From assembly GCF_000972845.2 (NCBI RefSeq), contig NC_040021.1:6367291-6431290 (forward strand): 64,000 nucleotides of DNA, read 5' to 3'. The stretch's first letter is position 1; each line of letters begins with the position of its first letter. The DNA comes from Larimichthys crocea (Eukaryota; Chordata; Actinopteri; Sciaenidae). The translations under genes were made by a program, and so were the position numbers. Positions 23,556 to 36,500 of this stretch are shown in pieces. The notes under the pieces are model-generated. The model made no database searches, was not told where the DNA came from, and saw only the letters and a program-made list of their open reading frames with translations.

Positions 23556-26500
23556 GTAACGATGCTAATTATGCTACTACAACTACACGACATATGTAGT
23601 TAAGTATAATTAACAATGAATAGTTGAAGCTGAGGTTCAAAGTGCAGTCTTGATCTTTAAACAGCAGTTGAGTAGGTTTTATTTAGCCGCTGCTCTAAAG
23701 CTTTTGATCACATCACATGATCATCAGAAGATGGAGTTGCCCAGTCAACTTGGACCTTCTGGCCTTAATGCAAGTTGTCTTTTTAGTCTTTAAAATCTGT
23801 CAGTTGTTTGGGATGATGTTGGTCTTGATTGGCATTCTTTGGATAGATAATGTTCATCAAAATCAGTCAAGGCCAAATAGTTTATTTTTATATTTATATA
23901 GAAGAAAAAAAAAAGACTCTCCAGCAGAGTCAGCTGTTCTTGCTTTTTTTTTTGGAAATTGAAATAATGATTTCATTTTGAGGCTTTGCTGCCAAAGACA
24001 AAATAAGATGAAGTCTGAATCTACAGAAACTTTTGGTGCTTGACAGTTTTAGATAGTTAGTAGCGATGGACACAGTTCAGGTGGTAAAATACACCAGTAG
24101 GACACCCTGCCCCACTTAAACCGAGTAAAAGTAAGAGAAAGTTTGATGTTGCACATTTCACCAACTTCCACTGATAGTTAAAAAGCTGTGTAGGATTGAA
24201 CAGCATTATTGAGCATAATAGGATCTTACAAAACAGGCAGAATTGACTATTTGTTCATTTCAGTTTACTATGAAAGATATTGTGAATTATTTTAAAAAGG
24301 ACTTCACAGCATATAGCTGCAGCTTGTAGTTCTATTTTGTTTCATCATGTGCTCATGGTCAGTCAGCGTTCGGTGGATCAAGGAGGTCTGTTGAAGGGTG
24401 AAGAGGGATGAGTGCGCATAACAGCGTGACATTGACTTTTAGTGGTTCGTTAGTGAAGTGAAAGGAGAGCGGAAGAAGAGGAGGGGCATACAGCTTTAGA
24501 AGGTGGTACATGCTGAGTCCTCACTGTCAGATTTACACATTGATTAAGATGTTCTGGGCTCAGACGGATGGTGTCTGGTCTCATCCACACACGCCAACAC
24601 ACACACACAGAGACACACACAGTCTCTCTCTGACGACAGCTGCTGAAGCCTGAAGGATGTGTGGTAGTCTGTAAATAATGACCCCTCGCTGTTTTGACAT
24701 ACCACCACGTCTGTGTGTGTGTGTTTGCTCAGGCATAAAGTACTGCTGAGCACCTGATGTGGATAACCTCATAGTCCTGCATTAGCAGTGACCTGAGACG
24801 CCCAAAGTCTCCCTTTAAAGAGAGGAGGCTACAGTATAGGACTATGAGGCAGGTGATATATTAAAGGTTGTACAGCATCATGCCTGTGCTGTGGATGAAC
24901 ATATCTTACTATAGCGCTTATTTTATGACACTCATGATGCATTATATGGATGTTTTGTTGCTTTGGTGGCACGATGTGTCTTTCTATGTATAAAAAGTTA
25001 CAAAAACATCTTTAATTCAGTCTTACAAACTCATGCTGTGCAGATTTTTCAAGATACTATTGCACAATTATCTGAACTACTCTAATCAAAACACAAACTG
25101 AGGAAATGCTATCATCACTTTTGTTATCAAAATTAGGATTATACTGGGGTGCAGATGTCTTAACTCATACAGATAGTGTGTGTCTGTCCTTTTCTTTGTA
25201 TGTCTCGCATACCTCCCTTAGTTGGCCTCTGATTTACTGAGGCTGGTAGGGAGGGACAATTATAAATTAGTGGTACAAGGACAGGAGAGACAGGCCAGGG
25301 CAGTACCATGTGGATGTAAAATATAGTGCTCATTACTGAGCAGTTAACCAACTAAAGGAATGTTATGATGTTATCTGTATTAGTGGGGAGGTATCAGAGA
25401 CAGCCCATTTTTGAACAATGTATAAGAACCTATTGATAGAGCTCCTCAGGGAGCCTTTTCTCTGTAACCCTCTTGCGTGTTGCACTGTTAAATGCTCCTT
25501 CTTGTACAAGAATATTCAATTCAACTTTGATATTTTGAATCCAGTCCTCTTTTTCTCGTAACAACTATTGCCTATTATCTGAACTACTCAAATCAAAACA
25601 CAAACTGAGGAAATGCTATCATCACTTTGCAGTGAGAAAACAGAGGCAGGATTAGAAAAAAAATGATGAAAACTCAATATGTAAAGAGTATACTTCCTCA
25701 AAACCAGTACGATATCAGTAGGGAGTTGATTCCTAAGAAGATGTCTTCAGGAAAGTCAGACATTTTGGTTAAAAAATTAGAAAACGTCAAAGTCCAAATC
25801 ATGTTTTTTTCCTTTCATGGAATGTAAACAGATAAAAGAAAGAATAAAAACAGATTAGTACAGAGTCTGATGTCCTCACTTTGGAGGTGAAAGCTCCCTG
25901 TGCAGCCTGACTGAGGATGATTAGAGTGAGAGAAAGAAGAAGGAAGATTGTGGAGGATTATTGTCGAAATCCAGTGTTCTTCTCCTCAGTGTGGTCCAAT
26001 TCAGGACAGATAACATTGTTTCGATAAGCTCAATCTGGCTTTGAGGACGCTGAAAGTTCCATCACTGTACAATCATTGTCGGCGCTCTTATCTGAAGCGA
26101 TAGTGACAGATTTACTGGAGATTATCGTATAGTGTGTGACCAGTTGGGTAATAAATCGGCAAGTGAAAGAAAAACAGTCCTCTCGTCAAGGTTGAGCTGC
26201 CTTTGACCACGTCTGGTATTATCTCAATGTTTCTACCCTAATTTCCCGACAGGAGCATCGGTGCATACAGAACACTTTTAGCTTGGAGGCAATGGGAATT
26301 AAACCCCTTATTCAAGCCAAAATTCACATCCTGCTGTACAGAAATTAAATCTTACATCTCATAGTAAACCTGCAGTCAGACTTTAAACTAGCTGATCTAA
26401 TTCAGAGATCATTAGCTGTCAGCCTGATCAATAAAACGCTAAAAAGAGCTAAACCTGTATTTAATTATTAGACATATCATCAATAACTTGGGAGCATCTT

Positions 26501-29500
26501 TCATAGTTGGTGGCTCGTGGATGATCATACCAGGAGCACAAAGTTACATAGAGCAGAAAAAGACGTAATGACAGAGACACCATTCACCTGATCGGTATAG
26601 TAGGCTCTTCGAAAAGTCCATCATAGATCTTTATAAGTCACAACACTTCCACAAGCATCACGTTATAGACACATCTCAACAAGAGGACAATAAGCAACAG
26701 GTGTACTTTGACCATCAGGCTGTAGGTTTGTGTTTAGTGCCGAGGAAGCAATGAAGTAATCATCAGCCACAGGACTGGAAGTGCTGAAAGTTCTGCTGTT
26801 TATTTCAGCTGAAGTTCTGTCGTACATCCTCATGGTGACACTACAGCGTAACACACAAAGGTTTCTGCTGGTACTGAAGATCAGTGTGTTGGTTAATTTG
26901 GTGCTCAGCTTGTTTAAAGGTAGATTTACAGTCTGAAGACTAGCTTTCAATATTCAATTCTTTGAGTTATGTAACAGTTTACTTCCTATTTCATCTGTCT
27001 TTTACAGTTTATTCTGTGCATACCTCTTTAATATCTGTAAAGTTATCCTAATAAGAACTGAAAGATTCAGTGTGATTTCTTTACGTGAATGCTCTCATTA
27101 AAGAAACAACTTTTACCTTCAGTTTGAGGTTGATTCTGCTCTAATTATGATTTGACTCTTTTCTCCAGATGAGGCTCTACAGCGGCAGGAGGAGATCTGG
27201 CAGCAGGAGGTGGAGGAGTCTCTCTCCTTCTGCAGGTCACTCTCTCATCCGTCCAGACCCAAACACATTGACTTCTTGCGCATCACGGCCCCAGAAGATG
27301 ACATCATGGATTCACCGACAACCACACCTCTCCCACTGGAGTTTTGGGTGAGTAGCTTGAAACGTTTCAGGTGGAGAGAGAGAGAATGGCAACATCCTGT
27401 TTTGCGCTTACCGAGCGTCAAGGACATTATCGCTGAATTTAGCTGCTGTAGTGTTTGATTAAAGCTGCAGATTGTCTCGTGATGGTCTGCCAATGTAACC
27501 CTAAGCACAAATACATAACCCTTACCTGTTTAGGAGGCTCATGATCAGCAACTCATGTTCATTTTCTCTCCATTTACTAGAAGCAAACTCGTTTGAGCTT
27601 TTCGTTTGGAGATAATCGAGATCATCATTTTAAAATTAAGTATTGAGGGAGAGTGCTGCAGCCATGAAATAGACCACAACGCATCTTCAAATTCTGTCCA
27701 TTAAAAGTGCTTGTTTTTAAACCAAGTGGCAACCTCCAGTGCGCTGCAAAATGAAGCCAATGCAGAAGTGCTAAAAAATACAATCCCTTGAACGGCTGCT
27801 TGAAGCTGGCTGCAGGACGAGTCAGTCTCCATAAGTCCCCATGTTAAAATCCAACTTCACAGCAGAAATAAACATGTTTACAGCCTGGTACAAAAAACAG
27901 TTTTGGTCTCTATAGGTAATATCTCCGTTCATGACAACTGTACTGAGGGCGAATTTTTATAGAGCTCACCTGTTCAAATTATATTAAGGATTATGCAGAG
28001 TGTGGACACTTTGACAGGTGGCTTGTTAGTCAGTTGGCAGTCTTTTCCATATACTCTGGCTCAAATAAATACAGGCGAAACATCTCTACATTGAAGGATT
28101 ATTTGCACCTTTTGATCAGCAGATTCAATTTGCAGAGAACTCACTTCTTTAGATTTAGTCAGACACCATTTTAAATATTACCCTTTATCTCCATGCGCCA
28201 TTTCAGAGCTATACAATACACTCTTCATGCATCAATCCCCGAGCTCTGATACTTTACACACTACCTGGTCTGAGGAACTTAATATAAAGATAGGACGTCT
28301 GGCAGTTTGCCTTGAAACGGGTCCATACATCATCTATATGTGCCTGGAGCTGGGTCTTATAGTGCAAAGTGGTTCACAGAGTCCACTGGTCCAAAAGCAT
28401 CTACCCTTGGCACTGAGCCTAATTGTGTCACCAGGAAGTGGCTAACCTCACTCATGTCTGGACCTGTTCTGCCCTTACTTGGTTCTGGAAGACCGTATTT
28501 GACTCTCGTCCATCATGTCCTCACCCTCAGTAGGCCTGTTCGGTTCAGACTGGTGGCTTTCTTCACATTGTCGCACTGGAAGAGCAGAAATATGGTGGGC
28601 GATCAAATTTAAAGTCCTCGTTCGCATTGTGGATCCATCCATACATCCACATTGTAAATCCTTTACATAACACTAAGCTTTCTGTACTCCAACATAAATT
28701 CTTGCCGGTGGGTGTATTACTACATCAGAGGGAAAACCAGAAACCGTGGTGAAGAAGCCGTAAACTACGTTACGTACTTCTCCCAAACCGGAGCACAAAG
28801 TTACATAGTGTCAGAGCAGACGTACAAATGACTGAAATGATTTAAAATCTGTTATTTTATGATAGAAAAGTTACATAATGTTCCTTTAATAGCCATTTTA
28901 TCAGCACTGGAAACATATTTGTCATGTGCAGCTGCACCATCATGATATTGCCTTGTATTTTCACATTACATTGGAGTCTGGTCTCTTTAGAGCCATTATT
29001 CCACAGTCCTGTTGATCGAAGTTCAACAAATGTCCTCACACAGTCACAGTGTGTGACAAAGAGTTCCTTGTGGTTACATAACAGAAGGGATTTAAAGCAG
29101 TTAGGTGTCTGTGCTGTTTACTGGATTTCAAAGCTCTTAAGCTCTCCCTCTTTTCCCTCTTGATATATGAATGTGTGGAGACGTGGACCTGGACTCAAAT
29201 TTGAGTTGACGTACATGAATATTTTGACCGTTTTGTGAGGTTTTTACATGAAGATAATGTCACATTTCAGTTCAAGTAGTGGACCCAAAATGCTGACATG
29301 AAGCTAAATGGAGAAAAGGGTAACTTTTATAACTCACCAAACAGGTTGAAAGAAACACAAGGTGACTGAAAAGTCCAGGCAAAAATCAAACTGTATCCAA
29401 ATAAAAATCCAATAAACAGAAGTCCATGAGAAGCTCCAACAGCACAGATGACCTGATAACTGAATCCAAGAAACACACAGGGTGAATACACAGGTGAGGG

Positions 29501-30526
29501 TGACAGGTGACACTAATCAGGGAGGAACAAACAATCAAAAATGGCGGCAAACACAACAAAGGCAGGAAGTAAAGTAAAAACACACAGAGGGGGGGGAGAA
29601 TTACAAAATAAAACAGGAAACACTAAACAAGCCATGACAGATAACACATTAGGTGATAAATACACTGCTGCTTGATCAAATAATATTGATTATTAGCTCC
29701 TGTAATGTAACCCACAATGCTTCTTAAAGGAACAGTGTAAGGATTTAGTAAAATCTGCACACCAAAATTCATAAAAGGCCCGATCTAAAGCCAGTGATTA
29801 GTTTATCTGTAACATGGTGGACTGTGTAGAAGAGGATCAGCAGCATCTGAAGCCGATGATCTGCGTCTTTGTCAATTTTTATATTACTTGGGAAGCCGTA
29901 GAGACAGGACTGCCAACATTGTGGCAGCCTGAGCCATCACACACTGAGCTATAAAACGTCTCTTCAGAAACCTGTGGGTGATGTCCACACTGACTCTGTC
30001 CATTCTTTATACTGTCAGTGCCTTTGCTGCATGTCATCCCCTCTTCTGTGTGATCTTTCCTGACTCTCTCAAACTGTCACTTTCTAATAAAGGCTAAAAA
30101 AAAACAAGAAATTTAGAAATAACAAAAAACGCGAAAGCTGAAGATTTATAAGGTCACACCAGATTCTTTTTTGTAAGTTTATTTGGAAACCTGCTCACCA
30201 TAAAAATGAGTCGAGATTCAGTTTACGGAGAAAGAAAGTAAAGCAGAGAATCTGGACTTTATTACTTTTTTAGTATATCCAGTCTGAAGCTCCTCTGAAA
30301 AAACTTTAAATCAGATCTAAAACCAGACAATGCACCAGCATCTGCAGACATTATTTACAACCTAATGTCGGCTGTAGACAATGTGTAATGTTGTTTAAAG
30401 TGGATCAAATTCAAGAAAGACAGAGGGACGTCAATGGAGACAATGTTTATACATTTGATATCAAAGTTAAGGAATAAGTAGTTATGTTTAAAGAGCAGTT
30501 TAATGCATTTACACTGTATAAAGTAC

Positions 30527-30564
<38 letters not shown>

Positions 30565-33500
30565 CTGATGTTAGACAACAAAGTCCAGTGTGTTTGTTCA
30601 TGAGTGTTATTGTGTGTATGCTCCGACTCTAATACTATTCCACAGGATTACTTTGTTTCACTCCTGTTACATAAACACAGCTCACATAGAGGACACAGTG
30701 TCCCACACCCTGAGAATGCAAAGGCACTTTATTGGTATGTGTATGATTAAGTGTAAGACGCTGCTGCAGGGTGCAGAGAAAGTTACACAGTGTAATGACA
30801 TACAGTAAAAATGTTATGGTGTAATCTGTCACTTACCTGCTGCTCGCTGTGATAATGTGACATAAAGCAAACAAGGGTGGAACCGGAGAGATAAGAATAA
30901 CACAAGGCAGTGAAGGAGGAAGTCTCGTTTTGATTTTTTTTTTAATCCAAATCCAAAATAAAAAGTGGAAAACGTCTCCTGTGTTTGTGCACACATGAAA
31001 TGTTTTTACTTTTCTTTATTCAGTGGCCGTCCTCTGGTTTTTCTTTGTGATATTGTGAATTAGTTTCTTCACATGCTCCGTCTTTAATCTCACCTTTAAA
31101 ATACTGTTTCATTATGTTTTGTTGTGATTTTACAAATCTTTGTTCTATGTGTTATTGTTTTAATAATCTGTGGGTTTCATATTTAATATATCCGCTCGCT
31201 GCAGATGGAGCTTGGTTCTGTTTGAGGTTTCATAGTGTTTGTTCATGGTAGGAAATGTTTAGTCTCTTTAAATAATATTATAAAGAGTACAGTCTAGACC
31301 TGCTCTATATCCAAAGTGTCTTGAGATAACTACTGTTATGATTTGGTGCTATATAAATAAAATTGAATTGAATCTCTGTTTGTTCTTGCTTTTATATTTA
31401 CTGTTATTTTATTTATTTGTTTTGTTTTTTATTTCTCCCTTCTTGAATGTGACCTTGTTTTGAGAGTTTGTACATGTTCATGTTTTAGTTTTTTGTTTGA
31501 TTTGTTAATTTTTACTCTTTTTAAACCTTTATAAAGTTCATTTATAACCAAATACTTCCTCCTTTTGTTTTCATCGTTTTTTCTTTGATTTATTTATGCA
31601 TTTATTGATATTTTCATGACTGCACAGAGACATGGATAGAATAAAACACATCAAATTAAAATTTATTTACAAAGTTGTTGACTGAAGTATCTAACACACT
31701 CTTTACCAAAAAGTGTCTCACAAACTGGAGACAGTTTTGAGCCAAGACAGAGATCAGATTAAAGTAAAAACAAGAAAATCATAGACCTTGTAGACTAGAG
31801 GATATGAAGGCACACATAGAGCACATCTTTGCATGTGTGCACATGAGAGGTCGATGTAGTCAGGAGATCTCTGCAGCTTTCTCTTGTCTAATCTGTTTAA
31901 TTGTTTGGCAATTGTTTAACTGTTTGACTTCCGGGCCCTTTGTTGGGTCAGTGTGATTGTGACTGTGATTTGTACTCTTGTTAGGTTTGTTTATTTTTCA
32001 AAAAAAAAAAATGTTTTGGTAACTTTTAATCAACTAATATTTAATTACTTGGTATTGATATGTGGCATTGTTTTGAAAACATATTTATTTTTTGACGTTT
32101 TCCTCATTGATTGTGTTCTGTTTTATTTATTTGTTTTGTTTTTTATTTCTCCCTTCTTGAATGTGACCTTGTTTTGAGAGTTAAAAAGCCTTTATAAAGT
32201 TCATTTATAACCAAATACCTCCATTTGTGTTCATCAGTTCTTCTTTGATTTATTTATGCATTTGTTTATATTTTCATGACTGTACAGAGACAAGGATAAA
32301 TAATCATATAATAAAACACATCAAATTAAAATTAATTTACAAAGTTGTTGGATAAAACACTAATGAAGTATCTAACACACTCTTTACAAAAAGTGTCTCA
32401 CAAACTGGAGACAGTTTTGAGCCAAGACAGAGATCAGATTAAAGTAAAAACAAGAAAATTATAGACCTTGTAGACTAGAGGATATGAAGGCACACATCTT
32501 TGCATGTGTGCACATGAGAGGTCGATGTAGTCAGGAGATCTCTGCAGCTTTCTCTTGTCTAATCTGTTTAATTGTTTGGCAGCACTTTGACTTTCGGGCC
32601 CTTTGTTGGGACAAACTCTGTGTCATTGTGACTGTGATTTGTACTCAATTCAATTTAACTTTTAATCAACTCATATTTAATTACTTGGTATTGATATGTG
32701 GCATTGTTTTGAAAACATATTTATTTTTGACGTTTTTCTCATTGATTGTGTTCTGTTTTATTTATTTATTCATTTATTTATTTATTGTTAATTAATTTGC
32801 ACTCCTGTTTTGAGAAGCTTATATTTATTCAGTTATATTTTCAGTTCATCATATATTACAACATTTCCTGCTTTTGTTGATCTGTGTCACACATTTAAAT
32901 GTGCTGAAAATTAAGACTTTTATTTTGAAAAGCTATTAATTTATTGATTTATTTTATACAACAAAACCAGAGGTGAGTTTGATACAAAGTGCTTTACACA
33001 GTGCATCAAAAACTTTGAATATAAAACAGTATAAACTAATTAAAAGTCACCAGCCTCTAAAGTGCTTTTGTTTTGACAGCCAATAAAACTTCTCTGTCTA
33101 CCATATTTTATGTTCAATATAATGTGAGCTGATTAACAGTACAGTGTAAGTGGGGTTAGACCCACTAAAACTCGCAGATTAGCCGGGTGTTGTTCAGTAC
33201 CTGCAGGCAAGCAAAGAGACCTCCCTGTCTTGGAGGATTTAGGGGCCAAACGTTTAACAAGTGATCCCTGGCAGTCCTGTTTACCCTCCTTCAGCTCTGG
33301 GTGTGGTGTCCCTCCATCTGTTGTGGGTGGCTTCCTTCGCCTTACAGCTCACGGATCTCTCAGGGTGTTGTCAGAAACGGTGGCTCAAGTCACCATCTGC
33401 TTCCAATTACACTATGACAGCCTGCAGGACGGCGTCCAAGATGCAGCTCGGTAAACTACTGCAGCAAGTATAGAGGAGCCAGAGGGCGGAAAAGGAGGCA

Positions 33501-36500
33501 GAACTTGGAAGGGAAAGCCTGGACTTGGATCTGACATTTAAGTGTGGTCGAGCTGAGTCACTCTAGCCGGCAGAGCCGTGGAGCCAGCCTTCACTTTTCC
33601 ATTACTCTCTGGATTTTTCTCCTTTTGTTGGTGACTAACAGCTGCTTCCAGTTTCTGGGTTTGGAAATTTAGTTTGTCTGGTAAGACATAAAGGAACTGT
33701 TGTCGCATTGATGGGATAAATCTATTTCTTTTCAACAAACTGGAGCGGATACAGGTCGGACTTTCACATGTGGTGATATGACTTTATTGACTTGCATTCA
33801 TTTATTGATAGTAAGTGGAAGGTGCATGATCCTGGGACCACTTGTACAAATTACTGCATGCCATAAACACCACCTACACCTTCTTATCCTGCATTTTTCT
33901 GATGTAAGATAGAACAATGCTGCACTTAAGCCTCAGATATGAACAGGGTCAATGGTGACCACAATGTTGACGTTGTGGGAAAAGCTTTTTTAAGAACTTC
34001 CTGGAGAGCTTCAATACTTTCTTTATGAGTAAAAATGGAGGAACAAAAGGCCATACTAAAATTTTTCAGGACCCTCTCAGAGGAGCAAAATGAGGACACT
34101 GAGCTGAGCTTTAATCTAAAGAACAATGGGGATATGAGTTTTGAAGAGGCTCTGGAGAACAGTAGAGACTCCTTATTGTATGTTATATTGCCTCGTGAAG
34201 GAGAGAAGGTCACCTTTAACTCAAATGACTCGGATATGACGGAGGAGGAGAGGAATATTGTGAATTTAAGAGAGCAACAGAGCGAGGTTGTAAACACGGA
34301 AAATGACTCAGAGAAGCAGACCATTGCTACAAATCAAGAGCAGAATAAGATGTCAGACGCGGTTAATGGTCGGAGCAATGAGAGTTGTCACATAACACCA
34401 GAAGAATGTGCACTGAGGGAATCCCCGCAGGCTAAATGTCAACATGTTTCAACTGAGTACACAAATACAGATTGTGATTGTGTCGGTGTCAATCAGGATG
34501 ACGCTAAAGGAGCCGATCAGGGAGTGAGAAACGACTGCCAAAATGTACACTGCCAGGAAGATTTCGAGGCAGGTACTGTAAGTTTTGACCCTGAGGAATC
34601 TGAGAAAAGCGAACATGTGGTGATGGCGATGACTCGGACAGGACCTTCAGTTGAGGAGCAGGTTGAACCGGTAACACCAATGTTTGAGCCTAAAAATGAC
34701 AATGAAGAGAAGAGGACAGGTGAAGAAGAAGAGGAAGAGAAAAGAGATGTATTTCCAGACTTTTCTACCCAACCTCACCATCCTCCCAGCCCAGAAGACA
34801 CATCACCACATGTTTCCATAACATCTGCAGCTGTAGCTAACAACCCTCCACCTGGATCTATCTTTACCAGAGCCACCTTTTCCCCAGGCTCCCCAACGGA
34901 CAAGCAGATCCAGCTGCCTGCTCTCTTCAGCAGCATGAGGATCTTGAGGAAGGGGGTGGTCGGCCCCGAGCACGACACCGTGGCTCAGATCAAACCTTCA
35001 TCTCAAGGATCAAGGAGGGACATTTTCTCTGACAAGCAAGGGGATGCCAAAGTTCAGGGGAACTTCCTGGACCAGATCTCCCAGTTCCTGAACCGGGAGA
35101 AGAGAGGAGATGAGAAAGAGGAGAAGAAAGAAGTAGAGGCTGAGGGAGACCGTGACGACGCCAGAGAGAAGAGTGAAGAAACGGAAGAGGGTGAGAGGAA
35201 AGAAACAGAGGAGGATGCAGAGGTTTCAGTTGAGTCTACGAAACCTTCTGTGACCAGCGCGGAGGCAGCGTTCGATGCCTTCAAAGCTTTTTTTACCCCG
35301 AAGCCTTTGAAGAAGGACCCAGCAGAGAAGGTGGACCTGGAGGCAGTGAGGAAAAAGATACGAGCAGATAAAGATGTGCTGAGATCGATTTTTGAGAGAG
35401 CCTCCAATAAAACACCAGAGAAGAAAGACTCGCCTGATAACAAAGTATGAATTGTGTATGAATCAACTTCCAACTTCTAGCTTCACCACAGCAGTTATTA
35501 TAACACTCTCCTGTGTGTTAATCTGTAGAAGCATATATGACTTTATTTTAAATCTGTTGTGTTTTTTTCTTTTTTAGTCAGAAGCATCCACCCCAGGAGA
35601 CGGAGAGGAAAGGACTCCTGGTCGTCTACAAGCCGTCTGGCCGCCACTTAAGGAGGAAAAAGTTGGGCTGAAGTATACAGAAGCAGGTACACATTAAACA
35701 CATCCACGTGTTTGTCATATATAACTGTCCCCATCCGCCCAAATGAAACAAAACGTGAGGGTTCATGAATTAAAATAAAAGCAAACAAAAATAAAACAAA
35801 AGCACACAGATTTATTATCTTAAATTCAAGTGAATTATTCATGACAGATGAGGGGAGGAGGAATGTTTTCCATGTGTTCTGGTGTGGTGGATATAATATC
35901 AAGCTCTACTGATAAAGTAAACACAACTCCACCCTGTGTGTGTCCACAGAAAACTAGACTGTAAAGACTGCAAGACTGTAAGACTCCAGCGCTGTCACGT
36001 GACACGGAGGAGATACATTTAAAATAGTCATTCATGTTTTCTTGAAGACAATAACAAACTTTTTTTTTAATCCCACTGAGACTTTTTATTTTAAACCACT
36101 TAAAATCTTTCATCTTTGGCGCCACCCAGTGGTGGCACGATGACTGACAGCAATCTGAGTAGTCTAGCAGTATAATTGCCATGAAGTCTGGGTAAATTAA
36201 GATGTTTTTCAAACTATAAAACATTGCTGACTGAGCTCTTGCACACCGCTCAGCTCCGTGCACTCCCATCAGAAAACTTTTACTCTAAGCGGTTTCAGTT
36301 TACGACGGAAAATTCAATTCCAGAAACACCATTAGCATAAATCTCAACACAGTGCAGACCTACTGTGATTTTTATAATGTAACAGAGCTCAGTTTTCTCT
36401 TTTATTTTGTCATTTGATGCCATGAATCAGCAGGTTGTGGTCAGACTGTTACCGTAGAAACATGGCTCATAGTTCAGCCCTGGGTGAAGAGGGGTTAATA

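Larger units (their letters stand above)
27348..33149 (+). other. fmn1: fmn1 intron between long-isoform exon 2 and the alternative N-terminal exon
   Basis: No long-isoform coding exon is recognised. It holds family A copies (27720-28035, fragment 29890-30025), an oligo-CA tract (30530-30560), a LINE/SINE-type tail (31300-31376) and a two-unit tandem duplication (31405-32770). Confidence 0.6.

Noticed and set aside
21893..23599. Reading the fmn1 first exon to its own stop as a separate 568-aa protein
   Set aside because: The last 15 codons lie beyond a consensus donor, and the split codon joins in frame to a conserved exon at 27169.
35054..35473. Antisense Ser-rich ORF of 139 codons
   Set aside because: It is a shadow of the acidic GAG/GAA-rich fmn1 short-isoform exon.
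35835..36269. Minus-strand ORF of 144 codons in an fmn1 intron
   Set aside because: No recognisable domain, AT-rich, and overlaps a sequence resembling a common short repeat.
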